Assembly (NCBI GenBank): GCA_017476785.1
Contig: JAFUZD010000030.1
Span: 1-39,781 of the forward strand
Source: Prevotella sp.
GTDB taxonomy: Bacteria > Bacteroidota > Bacteroidia > Bacteroidales > Bacteroidaceae
DNA: 39,781 bases
Direction: 5' to 3'
Under the pieces are notes generated by a model. That model saw only the letters and a program-made list of their open reading frames with translations, searched no databases and had not been told where the DNA came from. A program made the position numbers and the translations under genes. Positions 16,730 to 28,840 of the stretch are shown here, in pieces (the first letter of the stretch is position 1; every line of letters starts with the position of its first letter).

Positions 16730-16745
16730 ATGCAATCGTTTGCAC
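16730..16745. promoter_or_regulatory. Putative LacI-family operator between susC and lacI
   Basis: ATGCAATCGTTTGCAC is a near-perfect inverted repeat (TGCAA / TTGCA around a central TCGT). It is 55 bp from the susC -7 box and 57 bp from the lacI -7 box, so it is upstream of both promoters. It matches the perfect palindrome before malQ at 14 of 16 positions. Confidence 0.7.
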
Positions 16746-16801
16746 TAACAAAAGGATTAATATTAATAAGGTGCGCGCGACGCTTCCGCGCCTTTTCCAT
16801 A

Positions 16802-16809
16802 TCTTTGCA
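16802..16809 (+). promoter_or_regulatory. -7 box of the lacI-type regulator gene
   Basis: TATCTTTG matches TAnnTTTG, 40 bp before the ATG. It overlaps a half operator (TGCAAACG at 16808-16815), so the regulator could also bind weakly over its own promoter. Confidence 0.6.
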
Positions 16810-16849
16810 AACGTAGCGGCCGCCCTGTTGGCGGTGCACCCAGAAACAG

Positions 16850-17875
16850 ATGAACCAGAAGGCACCATTGACGATGAAAGACATAGCTCGGGAGTTTGGC
16901 ATCTCCGTGGCTACGGTGTCGCGCGCACTGAAGGATTCGCCCCGCATCTCGGCCGAGCGCCGTGCGGCCATCCAGCAGTATGCCCGCGACCACAACTTTG
17001 CGCCCAATGTGATTGCCGAGTCGCTGCGCCACTCGCGGGTGATGCCGATGAAGATTATCGGCGTGATTATCCCCGAATTCAAGCATTTCTACTTCTCCAG
17101 CATCCTGACGGGCATCGAGGAAGAGGCCTCTGCCCGCGGCTATCGCATTATGGTGGCCCAGAGTGCCGAGCGGTATGAGCGCGAGGTGAAGATATGCCAG
17201 TCGTTCTATGAGAATAAGGTGTGTGGCATCATCGTGTCGCAGGCTAAGGACACGCGGAAGTACGACCACTTCCAGCGGCTCATCGATGCCGGCGTGCCGC
17301 TGGTGTTCTACGACCGCATCTGCACGGGTGTGAGTGCCAGTCGGGTGGTGGTCGACGACTATATGGGTGCCTTCAACGCCGTGACCCATCTCATCGAGAC
17401 CGGTTGTCGTCGCATTGCCTTCTACGGCTCGTCGATGACGCTCGAAATCTCGAAGAACCGCTACAACGGCTATCGGGATGCCCTGCTGAAAAACGGCATC
17501 CAGCCCGACAACGAGCTGATGCGCTTCTGCGACAACCGCGCCGATGCCGAGGCCATCACGCCCGAGCTGCTCTCGATGGACAACCGCCCCGATGCCTTCT
17601 TCGCCGTCAACGACGATACGGCCATCGGCATCCTGTACACGGCTAAGCGAATGGGGCTCAGCGTGCCGAACGACGTCTCCATTTGCGGCTTCACCAACGG
17701 CGACCGTGCCATCTCGTGCGACCCGATGCTGACCACCGTGGAGCAGCGGGGCATTAAGGTGGGCGAGGAGGCCGCCGACATCCTGATAGGCCACGTCGAG
17801 GGCATTATCCCGAAAGACAAGACCGAACGCCGCATTGTCCGTACCCGACTGATTATCAGGGGAACGACGAAGTGA
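16850..17875 (+). CDS. LacI-family transcriptional regulator of the starch genes
   Basis: A 341-residue protein. Residues about 6-55 are the LacI helix-turn-helix (TMKDIAREFGISVATVSRAL) followed by the hinge region. The rest is the periplasmic-binding-protein-like effector domain (IIGVIIPEFKHFYFSSILTG; PDAFFAVNDDTAIG; GFTNGDRAISCDPMLTTVEQ). It is divergent from susC and followed 72 bp later by the sugar MFS gene. LacI-type proteins bind palindromes with a central CG; such sites are present here, before the amylase and before malQ. Their upstream position suggests activation, with a maltose-type ligand inferred only from the neighbours. It replaces the membrane regulator SusR of B. thetaiotaomicron, which is not seen in this window. 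Confidence 0.92.
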   Translation: MNQKAPLTMKDIAREFGISVATVSRALKDSPRISAERRAAIQQYARDHNFAPNVIAESLRHSRVMPMKIIGVIIPEFKHFYFSSILTGIEEEASARGYRIMVAQSAERYEREVKICQSFYENKVCGIIVSQAKDTRKYDHFQRLIDAGVPLVFYDRICTGVSASRVVVDDYMGAFNAVTHLIETGCRRIAFYGSSMTLEISKNRYNGYRDALLKNGIQPDNELMRFCDNRADAEAITPELLSMDNRPDAFFAVNDDTAIGILYTAKRMGLSVPNDVSICGFTNGDRAISCDPMLTTVEQRGIKVGEEAADILIGHVEGIIPKDKTERRIVRTRLIIRGTTK

Positions 17876-17880
17876 ATGCA

Positions 17881-17902
17881 CCATCCGTCCCGGCGCGGAT
17901 GG
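17881..17902 (+). other. Hairpin between lacI and the MFS gene
   Basis: CCATCCG at 17881-17887 pairs perfectly with CGGATGG at 17896-17902 (8-nt loop). No T-run follows, so this is not a standard terminator. It may reduce or process read-through from lacI into the transporter gene. Confidence 0.4.
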
Positions 17903-17947
17903 AGGCAAAGAAGACGATGACAACAACGATATAAAGCATTATGCACT

Positions 17948-19300
17948 ATGAGTTATGAATTGAAGAAAAAACCCAGTATGCCTTTCTGGAGCTTGTGGAA
18001 CCTGAGCTTCGGATTTTTCGGGGTGCAGATTGCCTATGCACTCCAGTCAGCCAACATCTCGCGCATCTTCCGCACCCTCGGTGCCGACCCCCACGACCTC
18101 AGCTTCTTTTGGATTCTGCCGCCGCTGATGGGCATCCTCGTGCAACCCATTGTCGGTACGCTGAGCGACAAGACGTGGTGCCGCTTCGGTCGCCGCATCC
18201 CCTATCTGTTTGTGGGGGCAGCCGTAGCCGTGGCCGTGATGTGCCTGCTGCCCAATGCCGGGTCGTTTGGTATGGCTGTCTCTACGGCGCTCGTCTTCGG
18301 TCTCATTGCCCTGATGCTGCTCGACACGAGCATCAATATGGCGATGCAACCGTTCAAGATGCTGGTGGGCGATATGGTCAACGAGGAGCAGAAAGCCAAG
18401 GCTTACAGCATCCAGTCGTTCCTGTGCAATGCAGGCAGCGTGGTAGGCTTTGTGTTCCCCTTCTTCTTCACGTGGATTGGTCTGGCCAACGAGGCCGAGC
18501 GCGGTGTGGTGCCGCCCTCGGTAGTCTGGTCGTTCTATATCGGTGCCGCCATCCTCATACTCTGCGTGCTCTACACCACGCTGAAGGTGAAGGAGTGGCC
18601 GCCGCAGGAATACGCCGCCTACAACGGCATCTCAGAGAACCCCGAGAGCGCTGAGCCCTCCAAGAGCTCCGAGCCCTCCGAGAAGAGCTCCGCCAACTGG
18701 TTTGTCCTGCTGCGCAATGCCCCCGCCACGTTCTGGAAAGTGGGCGTGGTGCAGTTCTTCTGCTGGGCCGCCTTCCTCTATATGTGGACCTATGTCACCG
18801 ATGCCGTCAGCGAGACCGTCTGGGGCACCACCGATGCCGGTACGAAGGCCTATCAGGATGCCGGCAACTGGACGGGCGTGCTCTATGCCATTCAGGCAAT
18901 GGGCAGTGTGGCGTGGGCAATGGTGCTGCCGCGCTTCAGCAATATGAAGCTGGCCTATGCCGTCAGCCTCGTGCTCGGCGGTCTCGGCTTTGCCCTCATC
19001 CCCTTCATCCCCAATCAGTATGGCCAGATAGTGCCCTTCCTGCTCATCGGATGCGCGTGGGCAGCAATGCTGGCAATGCCGTTCACCTTTGTCACCAATG
19101 CCCTTGAGGGCTATGGCCATATGGGCGCCTATCTGGGTCTGTTCAACGGCACCATCTGCCTGCCTCAGATTGTGGCAGCCCTCTGCGGAGGCACCCTCTT
19201 TACCCTCGTCGGTGGTCATCAGTCGTCGATGATGATTGTTGCGGGCGTCCTGCTCTGCGTCGGAGCCGCTTTCGTCAGTGGCATCCGCGCCAAGCGATGA
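17948..19300 (+). CDS. MFS sugar transporter, SLC45/maltose-type
   Basis: A 450-residue inner-membrane protein with about 12 hydrophobic segments. The loop GTLSDKTWCRFGRRIPYL between TM2 and TM3 is the signature of the SLC45/sucrose-maltose branch of the major facilitator superfamily. The start (FWSLWNLSFGFFGVQIAYAL) is typical of the proteins placed in Bacteroidetes maltose clusters. Residues about 230-248, the cytoplasmic loop between TM6 and TM7, are an E-x-S repeat encoded by 9-bp units, matching a repeat in MalQ nearby. It probably imports maltose or short maltooligosaccharides from the periplasm using an ion gradient. It follows lacI by 72 bp. The substrate is inferred from context. Confidence 0.88.
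   Translation: MSYELKKKPSMPFWSLWNLSFGFFGVQIAYALQSANISRIFRTLGADPHDLSFFWILPPLMGILVQPIVGTLSDKTWCRFGRRIPYLFVGAAVAVAVMCLLPNAGSFGMAVSTALVFGLIALMLLDTSINMAMQPFKMLVGDMVNEEQKAKAYSIQSFLCNAGSVVGFVFPFFFTWIGLANEAERGVVPPSVVWSFYIGAAILILCVLYTTLKVKEWPPQEYAAYNGISENPESAEPSKSSEPSEKSSANWFVLLRNAPATFWKVGVVQFFCWAAFLYMWTYVTDAVSETVWGTTDAGTKAYQDAGNWTGVLYAIQAMGSVAWAMVLPRFSNMKLAYAVSLVLGGLGFALIPFIPNQYGQIVPFLLIGCAWAAMLAMPFTFVTNALEGYGHMGAYLGLFNGTICLPQIVAALCGGTLFTLVGGHQSSMMIVAGVLLCVGAAFVSGIRAKR
18635..18691 (+). repeat. 9-bp Glu-X-Ser tandem repeat inside the MFS gene
   Basis: About six imperfect 9-bp units (GAGAACCCC, GAGAGCGCT, GAGCCCTCC, AAGAGCTCC, GAGCCCTCC, then GAGAAG-AGCTCC) are in frame and encode ENPESAEPSKSSEPSEKSS. 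They fall in the central cytoplasmic loop of the transporter. The same kind of unit occurs in malQ at 21968-22030. Confidence 0.75.
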
Positions 19301-19319
19301 GACGGCGGTGGTGAGGTCA

Positions 19320-19382
19320 GCGAGAATTCTCGCGTAAATTTTCCGAATTCTCGCGAGAATTTCAGCAATTCTCGCGAGAATT
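19320..19382. repeat. 21-bp-period palindromic repeat array
   Basis: AATTCTCGCGAGAATT, a perfect 16-bp palindrome, occurs at 19346-19361 and 19367-19382. A degenerate copy (AATTCTCGCGTAAATT, 14 of 16 matches) starts at 19325. The period is exactly 21 bp, about two helical turns. The array begins 20 bp after the MFS stop and ends just before the PAP2 promoter. It may be a regulator-binding array, a read-through barrier or a mobile mini-repeat. Confidence 0.75.
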
Positions 19383-19395
19383 TGTTTTTATTTCG

Positions 19396-19403
19396 TATCT
19401 TTG
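19396..19403 (+). promoter_or_regulatory. -7-like box just before the PAP2 gene
   Basis: TATCTTTG matches TAnnTTTG but lies only 5 bp before the ATG at 19409. If it is used, the mRNA would be nearly leaderless. The close spacing makes its use uncertain. Confidence 0.4.
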
Positions 19404-19408
19404 TGCAG

Positions 19409-19969
19409 ATGAAACGACGCATTACCTTCTTTATAATCGCGTGCGCGATGGCCTTGCCGGGCTTTGCCCAGCAACAGCATAGCGACCGGCTGGACGACCT
19501 CCTGCGCCTGACGCCCACCGCAGCCACCTTCGCCCTGCGCTTGGCGGGTGTGGAGGGCTCGCGGCCGTGGCAGCAGGGGCTGGCGGGCAAGTGTATCTCG
19601 TGGGGCCTCACCATCGGTACCGTCTACGGGCTGAAGCATACGGTCAATGAGACGCGCCCCGACGGCAGCGACCGCCACTCGTTCCCCTCGGGCCACGCCG
19701 CCATTGCCTTTGCCGGCGCCCGCTCGCTGGATAAGGAGTATCGCCACGTGTCGCCGTGGATTAGTGTGGCTGGCTATGGCGTAGCCACGTTCGTGGCCGT
19801 GGACCGCGTAGCTAAGGACCGGCACCACTGGTACGACGTCTGTGCCGGTGCCGCCATCGGGTTGGCCGCTACCGAAGTGGGCTACTGGCTGGGCGACCGG
19901 CTCATCAAGAACGACCACGTGGCCATAGGCTTCAGCGGCAACCGCATTGATTTGGCACTCAGCTGGTAG
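19409..19969 (+). CDS. Exported PAP2-family phosphatase
   Basis: A 186-residue protein starting at ATG 19409 (MKRRITFFIIACAMALPGFA signal peptide); longer starts in this frame would spoil the signal peptide. The three PAP2 phosphatase motifs are present in order: KHTVNETRP (KxxxxxxRP), FPSGHAA (PSGH, with the catalytic histidine) and RVAKDRHHWYD (RxxxxxHxxxD). Such enzymes remove phosphate from lipids such as undecaprenyl pyrophosphate or phosphatidic acid at the periplasmic face. It lies between the transporter and malQ, but the operator-like site directly after its stop suggests malQ has separate control, so a starch role is not implied. The substrate is unknown. Confidence 0.85.
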   Translation: MKRRITFFIIACAMALPGFAQQQHSDRLDDLLRLTPTAATFALRLAGVEGSRPWQQGLAGKCISWGLTIGTVYGLKHTVNETRPDGSDRHSFPSGHAAIAFAGARSLDKEYRHVSPWISVAGYGVATFVAVDRVAKDRHHWYDVCAGAAIGLAATEVGYWLGDRLIKNDHVAIGFSGNRIDLALSW

Positions 19970-19974
19970 GAACG

Positions 19975-19990
19975 ATGCAAACGTTTGCAT
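19975..19990. promoter_or_regulatory. Perfect LacI-family operator upstream of malQ
   Basis: ATGCAAACGTTTGCAT is a perfect 16-bp palindrome with central CG. It begins 6 bp after the PAP2 stop and lies 88 bp before the malQ ATG. It is 54 bp before the -7-like box, matching the 55 bp seen at susC and the amylase. Confidence 0.75.
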
Positions 19991-20043
19991 AAAATGTCGG
20001 CAGATTCACTCCGCATTTGGCACGCCCGAATGCGGATTTTTTG

Positions 20044-20051
20044 TAATTTTA
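20044..20051 (+). promoter_or_regulatory. -7-like box of malQ-susB-pulA
   Basis: TAATTTTA differs from TAnnTTTG only at the last base. It is 27 bp upstream of the malQ ATG and has the expected distance from the operator. No TTTG -33 element is evident at the usual spacing. Confidence 0.45.
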
Positions 20052-20077
20052 CCGCAGAAAACAATTTATCGACAACT

Positions 20078-24953
<4,876 letters not shown>

Positions 24954-24995
24954 GGGTTTGCTTCCCGTGAATCCTGTCATCTTAAAGAATCACCA

Positions 24996-26906
24996 ATGAG
25001 AGCATTGATACTGAGCGGACTGTTATCCCTGCTGCTGCCGCAGGCCGCGGCGGCACAGACCTTCAACGAAGTGGACTATACGCCCGAGAAGACCACGTTC
25101 ACCCTCTTCGCCCCCAGCGACGCGCCGGCGGTGAAGGTGCGGCTCTATGCCGAGGGCAGCGGAGGCCGCGCACTGAAGACCGTCAGGCTGAAGCGCACGG
25201 GCAATGAGCGGTGGACGGCCGACGTGAAAGGCGACCTGCGCGGCAAGTTCTACACCTTCGACATCGGGCGCGGCGAGTGCCCGGGTGTCTTTGCCAAGGC
25301 CGTCGGCGTCAATGGCCGCCGCGGTGCCATCGTCGACCTGAAGTCCACCGACCCGGAAGGGTGGGAGAGCGACCGCCGGCCCGTCTGCAAGTCGCCGGCC
25401 GACCTCGTCATCTACGAGCTGCACCATCGCGACTTCTCCATCGCCCGTCCCGGCGCGCAGCATCCCGGCAAGTTCCTCGCCCTCAGCGAGCCGTGGGCCA
25501 TCGACCACCTGCGCTCGCTCGGCGTCAATGCCGTCCATATCCTGCCGTCCTACGACTACGGCTCTGTGGACGAGACACGGCTGGACACCCCGCAGTATAA
25601 CTGGGGCTACGACCCCGTGAACTACAACGTGCCCGAGGGGTCGTACTCCACCGACCCCGCCCGTCCCGAGGTGCGCATCCGTGAGTTCAAGCAGATGGTG
25701 CAGGCACTCCACCGTGCCGGCATCCGCGTCATCCTCGACGTGGTCTACAACCATACCTACGACATTGAGCACTCCAACTTCCAGCTGACGTACCCCGACT
25801 ACTTCTATCGCAAGACCCCGCAGGGTGCTTACAGCAACGGCTCGGGCTGCGGCAACGAGACGGCTTCGGAACAGCCGATGATGCGCCGCTTTATGCTGGA
25901 GAGCGTGAAGCACTGGATTCGCGAGTACCACATCGACGGCTTCCGCTTCGACCTGATGGGCGTGCACGACATTGAGACGATGCGCCAGATACGGGCGATG
26001 GTCAACGAGATTGATCCCACCATCTATATCTATGGTGAGGGATGGAGCGCCGGACAGTGCGCCCTGCCCACCGCGCAGCTGGCCGTCAAGGCCAACACCG
26101 CGCAGCTCGACGGCATCGGTGCTTTCAGCGATGAGCTGCGCGACGCCCTGCGCGGTCCGTTCTCCGACGATACGAAGGGCGGATTTCTTGCCGGCGTTGC
26201 CGACTGCGAAGAGAGCATCAAGTTTGGCATTGCTGGCGGCATCCAGCATCCGCAAGTAAATATGACGAAAGTCAACTATGCCGCGGCGCCGTGGGCGGCC
26301 GAGCCGACGCAGCTGCTCAGCTATGTCAGCTGTCACGACGATATGTGTCTCGTAGACCGTCTGCGTGCCAGCATCCCGGGCATAACAGAGGAAGAACTCA
26401 TCCGGCTCGACCTGCTTGCCCAGACCGCCGTCTTCACGTCACAGGGCGTGCCCTTCATCCTCAGCGGTGAGGAGCTGCTGCGCGATAAGAAGGGCGTGCA
26501 CAACAGCTTCGAGTCGCCCGATAGCATCAACCAGCTCAACTGGCAGAACCGGCAGCGCTATCCGCAGGTGTTCCAGTATTACAGCCAGCTCATCCGCCTG
26601 CGCCGCCAGCATCCGGCCTTCCGGCTGGGCGATGCCGGGCTCGTGCGCAAGCATCTGGAGTTTCTCGATGCACCGCGCCAAGTGGTGGCCTATCGGCTGA
26701 AGAACTATGCCGGCCGCGATGCGTGGCGCGACATCATCGTCGTCCTCAATGCTGCCCGCCAGCCACAGACCGTCACCGTCCCCGAGGGCACCTACACCGT
26801 AGTCTGTGCTAACGGCGTCATCGACCTACGCCGCCACGGGCTGGCCACCGTCGCCGGCACTCAAGTTACCGTCGACCCTCAGTCGGCCCTGATTATTCAT
26901 AATTGA
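24996..26906 (+). CDS. pulA: Type I pullulanase (GH13), exported
   Basis: A 636-residue debranching enzyme that hydrolyses alpha-1,6 bonds in pullulan and in branched starch fragments. The signal peptide is MRALILSGLLSLLLPQAAAA. Residues about 28-110 form a CBM48-like N-terminal domain (KTTFTLFAPSDAPAVKVRLY). The type I pullulanase hallmark YNWGYDP is present, followed by VVYNHTY, nucleophile D319 (FRFDLMG), acid/base E348 (IYGEGWS) and D448 in SCHDDM. No lipobox is seen, so a periplasmic location is likely. It is 42 bp downstream of susB and followed by a strong terminator, so it is probably the last gene of malQ-susB-pulA. Confidence 0.92.
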   Translation: MRALILSGLLSLLLPQAAAAQTFNEVDYTPEKTTFTLFAPSDAPAVKVRLYAEGSGGRALKTVRLKRTGNERWTADVKGDLRGKFYTFDIGRGECPGVFAKAVGVNGRRGAIVDLKSTDPEGWESDRRPVCKSPADLVIYELHHRDFSIARPGAQHPGKFLALSEPWAIDHLRSLGVNAVHILPSYDYGSVDETRLDTPQYNWGYDPVNYNVPEGSYSTDPARPEVRIREFKQMVQALHRAGIRVILDVVYNHTYDIEHSNFQLTYPDYFYRKTPQGAYSNGSGCGNETASEQPMMRRFMLESVKHWIREYHIDGFRFDLMGVHDIETMRQIRAMVNEIDPTIYIYGEGWSAGQCALPTAQLAVKANTAQLDGIGAFSDELRDALRGPFSDDTKGGFLAGVADCEESIKFGIAGGIQHPQVNMTKVNYAAAPWAAEPTQLLSYVSCHDDMCLVDRLRASIPGITEEELIRLDLLAQTAVFTSQGVPFILSGEELLRDKKGVHNSFESPDSINQLNWQNRQRYPQVFQYYSQLIRLRRQHPAFRLGDAGLVRKHLEFLDAPRQVVAYRLKNYAGRDAWRDIIVVLNAARQPQTVTVPEGTYTVVCANGVIDLRRHGLATVAGTQVTVDPQSALIIHN

Positions 26907-26920
26907 AGATGCTGAGTTGC

Positions 26921-26992
26921 AAGAATTCAGAAGTTACAGGCTCATAGTACGCCGAATCTGGGCGAACGTCTGTAACTTCTGAATTCTTTTTT
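26921..26992 (+). terminator. Rho-independent terminator after pulA
   Basis: A perfect 19-bp stem (26921-26939 with 26970-26988, core GAATTCAGAAGTTACAG) with a 30-nt loop is followed by a T-run to 26992. It is 15 bp after the pulA stop. The unusually long, perfect stem is notable. Confidence 0.85.
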
Positions 26993-27110
26993 GTGCATTG
27001 CTGCTTAATTAAGTGGTTCCTTATCCTTAATAAGCTTTTTGTAAAATACGCATATTTCTTGAAACGGCAAACTTTTTCGGTCAAGATGGAGCATTATTCA
27101 GAAAATATTG

Positions 27111-27118
27111 TATCTTTG
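27111..27118 (+). promoter_or_regulatory. -7 box of the candidate ncRNA
   Basis: TATCTTTG, a perfect TAnnTTTG match, lies immediately before the structured region. No clear -33 element is seen. Confidence 0.55.
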
Positions 27119-27120
27119 CA

Positions 27121-27365
27121 GAGTGGTATCGGGGGAGAAATCCCGAGCCGCAGATGCATTAGCTTTTTATTTCGCACTTTACCGAAGCAGCGTAGGAAAC
27201 TAATTTGGAATAGTTCGATTTAAACAAGCAGAGGGAGAGCCTCCAGCGTGGATGCCTGCCCTTTACTCACGGCATTAGCTATGCACACGCCTCGTGGCGT
27301 GGAGCATTCCTTATTTCGTGAGTAGGGGTTCCAGTTTCCTACGCTCGCCCCTCAGGTAAAGTGCA
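27121..27365 (+). ncRNA. Candidate structured RNA, about 245 nt
   Basis: No ORF explains this stretch, yet it is full of complementary segments. Nested pairings are GCACTTTACC (27174-27183) with 27355-27364, GCGTAGGAAACT (27190-27201) with 27333-27344, GGAA (27207-27210) with 27329-27332, TACTCACG (27264-27271) with 27317-27324, ATGC (27281-27284) with 27304-27307 and CACGCC (27286-27291) with 27296-27301. A separate small hairpin forms at 27129-27146. The fold is a long rod with one large asymmetric internal loop and a terminal hairpin, outwardly like 6S RNA. It lacks features of tmRNA or RNase P RNA. A Bacteroidales RNA family, or an inverted-repeat element, are the alternatives. Confidence 0.6.
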
Positions 27366-27403
27366 TAAGGATGGCCACGCCATTTCTTGTGCCCTTACTT
27401 TTG
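27366..27403 (+). other. Small hairpin and -7-like box between the ncRNA and the next gene
   Basis: TAAGG (27366-27370) can pair with CCTTA (27393-27397) around an inner ATGGC/GCCAT hairpin at 27371-27383, a possible end point for the upstream RNA. TACTTTTG at 27396-27403 matches the -7 consensus and lies 36 bp before the next ATG, so it may start that gene. Which role dominates is unclear. Confidence 0.4.
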
Positions 27404-27439
27404 CATTGATGGCCGACAACAAACAAATTAGACAGTGCA

Positions 27440-28807
27440 ATGCCTATGGAAAAAGTACAGAAAGTTGAAGAGTTTGAACTCCGTGATTTGTTGATGGCAC
27501 GGATGCATTTCTTTGTCCCGCTTGACAAAGTCATTAGGTGTTACAGAAAGAAAACCATTTATCCAATCGAACAATCGGAGGATTTTACGCATTTGAAGGC
27601 CACTTGCCGATATGTTGCGTTGTCCGATTTCAATCGTCCCTTTTCATTCGAATACATACACAACGGACAGAAGTTCACCCGGACAGTTCAAATGGAAGTT
27701 TTCCTGTTGGAATTCGTCCCCATCTATTATGGTGTAAACAAAAAGCAATACTACCTCGTGGTAGGAACCCAAGTGGACAAAGTGTTCGGAGACTCCGAAA
27801 GTGAGACATTTGATGAAGGCAACCTCTGCACAGCACAGGACTTGGTAGAGATGAAAAAAGCGTTCTATGGGGAGTTCTTCTATAATGACGGTAGCCAACG
27901 AGTGAGGCTTTACGAATGGTTAGACGATAAACTAAAGAAAATAACCGGACAGAACTATGAAGGCCACTATGGCCGGCATTATGTTGTCGACGTGCTCGCT
28001 ACGCGAGGTGTTGTAGATTCTGATAGTCGGGCGGCACTGACGGCATTGTTCAGCGAGGCCTATTACCGGCGAAACCCTGATGCTATTCAGCATACCTTCC
28101 CCCACATAGACCAATTGGCCTATGGCCTGCTATTTGGCAACAATAACTACGACAAAGTACCCAGCTTGCAGCTAAATAGGGTGCTGGGCGATGGATTTTC
28201 TAACAATCACACAGAAATAACCTATGCAGGCAACTCCACCATTGTCTTTATCAAGTCACATACTCCGTATGGATGGTGTCCTGAGCATCAGGATAAGCAG
28301 AAGACGCTTGATTGCGACTTTAAGAGTGTACAGAATATCTACGAAATCTGTTTTGTGCTTGATGCTAAACGACGTTTGGGTGCCATAGAGAAGTCAATGC
28401 GCGTCAATAATGCTTCGCGCATTAAGCAAGCATTGTCTGATATGACGGGGTTCCTTAGCAAGAATCCGCTGCGTATGGGCGAAATGGATTGGAAAATGCG
28501 CTATCTGTACGACCATCTTGCCATCACAGACAAGTTTAAAACACTGTCGAAGATGGGCGAGTTGTCATCTGATGCTATTAATATTCGTGAGAGTAGCAAG
28601 TTGAATCACTTGATAGTGATGCTGACCGTATTGACCGTAGTCTTCAGTTTCATACAAATTCTTCTGACCCTATTTGATGTAAAATGGACGGTGGACTGCC
28701 GCTGCGCTGTCTGGGCTCTGCTATTGTTAGTGCTTGTCGTTCTGCTTGTGTGGTGCTGCTGCGGTCGCAAGATATGTAGGAAATTTAGGGAATGGTGTCG
28801 TTGTTAA
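27440..28807 (+). CDS. Unrecognised protein with two C-terminal membrane segments
   Basis: A 455-residue protein. The first 385 residues are soluble and charged, with no motif I recognise. Two hydrophobic segments follow near residues 394-415 (IVMLTVLTVVFSFIQILL) and 427-443 (WALLLLVLVVLLVW), and the end is Cys/Arg-rich (CCCGRKICRKF). The layout, a big N-terminal domain followed by two helices near the C-terminus, resembles CorA-type transporters, but the GMN motif is missing between the helices. Membrane-anchored stress or defence proteins also look like this. An in-frame second Met is at 27446. The gene is AT-richer than the starch genes and lies 33 bp before the LRR/WG gene. Confidence 0.65.
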   Translation: MPMEKVQKVEEFELRDLLMARMHFFVPLDKVIRCYRKKTIYPIEQSEDFTHLKATCRYVALSDFNRPFSFEYIHNGQKFTRTVQMEVFLLEFVPIYYGVNKKQYYLVVGTQVDKVFGDSESETFDEGNLCTAQDLVEMKKAFYGEFFYNDGSQRVRLYEWLDDKLKKITGQNYEGHYGRHYVVDVLATRGVVDSDSRAALTALFSEAYYRRNPDAIQHTFPHIDQLAYGLLFGNNNYDKVPSLQLNRVLGDGFSNNHTEITYAGNSTIVFIKSHTPYGWCPEHQDKQKTLDCDFKSVQNIYEICFVLDAKRRLGAIEKSMRVNNASRIKQALSDMTGFLSKNPLRMGEMDWKMRYLYDHLAITDKFKTLSKMGELSSDAINIRESSKLNHLIVMLTVLTVVFSFIQILLTLFDVKWTVDCRCAVWALLLLVLVVLLVWCCCGRKICRKFREWCRC

Positions 28808-28840
28808 TAAATGTGTATAATTAAATAAAACCGTGAGAAT

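Larger units (their letters stand above)
16592..16849. promoter_or_regulatory. Divergent susC / lacI control region
   Basis: This 258-bp region drives susC to the left and lacI to the right. It contains the susC -7 box, the lacI -7 box and a central operator-like palindrome, listed separately. TTGATTTAAATCAA at 16651-16664, a perfect 14-bp palindrome, sits near the expected susC transcription start and could be a second regulator site. GC content is low here compared with the flanking genes. Confidence 0.7.

Noticed and set aside
19985-20077. N-terminal extension of malQ from a TTG at 19985
   Set aside because: It lies within the operator palindrome and before the promoter-like box; the ATG at 20078 begins the conserved CBM20 sequence.
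26337-26339. Defective catalytic site in pullulanase (SCHDDM in place of SHDN)
   Set aside because: The catalytic aspartate is retained, and from memory this variant occurs in other Bacteroidetes pullulanases, so it is not evidence of inactivity.
27121-27365. Retron msr-msd, tmRNA or RNase P RNA
   Set aside because: No reverse transcriptase is nearby, no tRNA-like end or tag frame is seen, and the conserved RNase P segments are missing.
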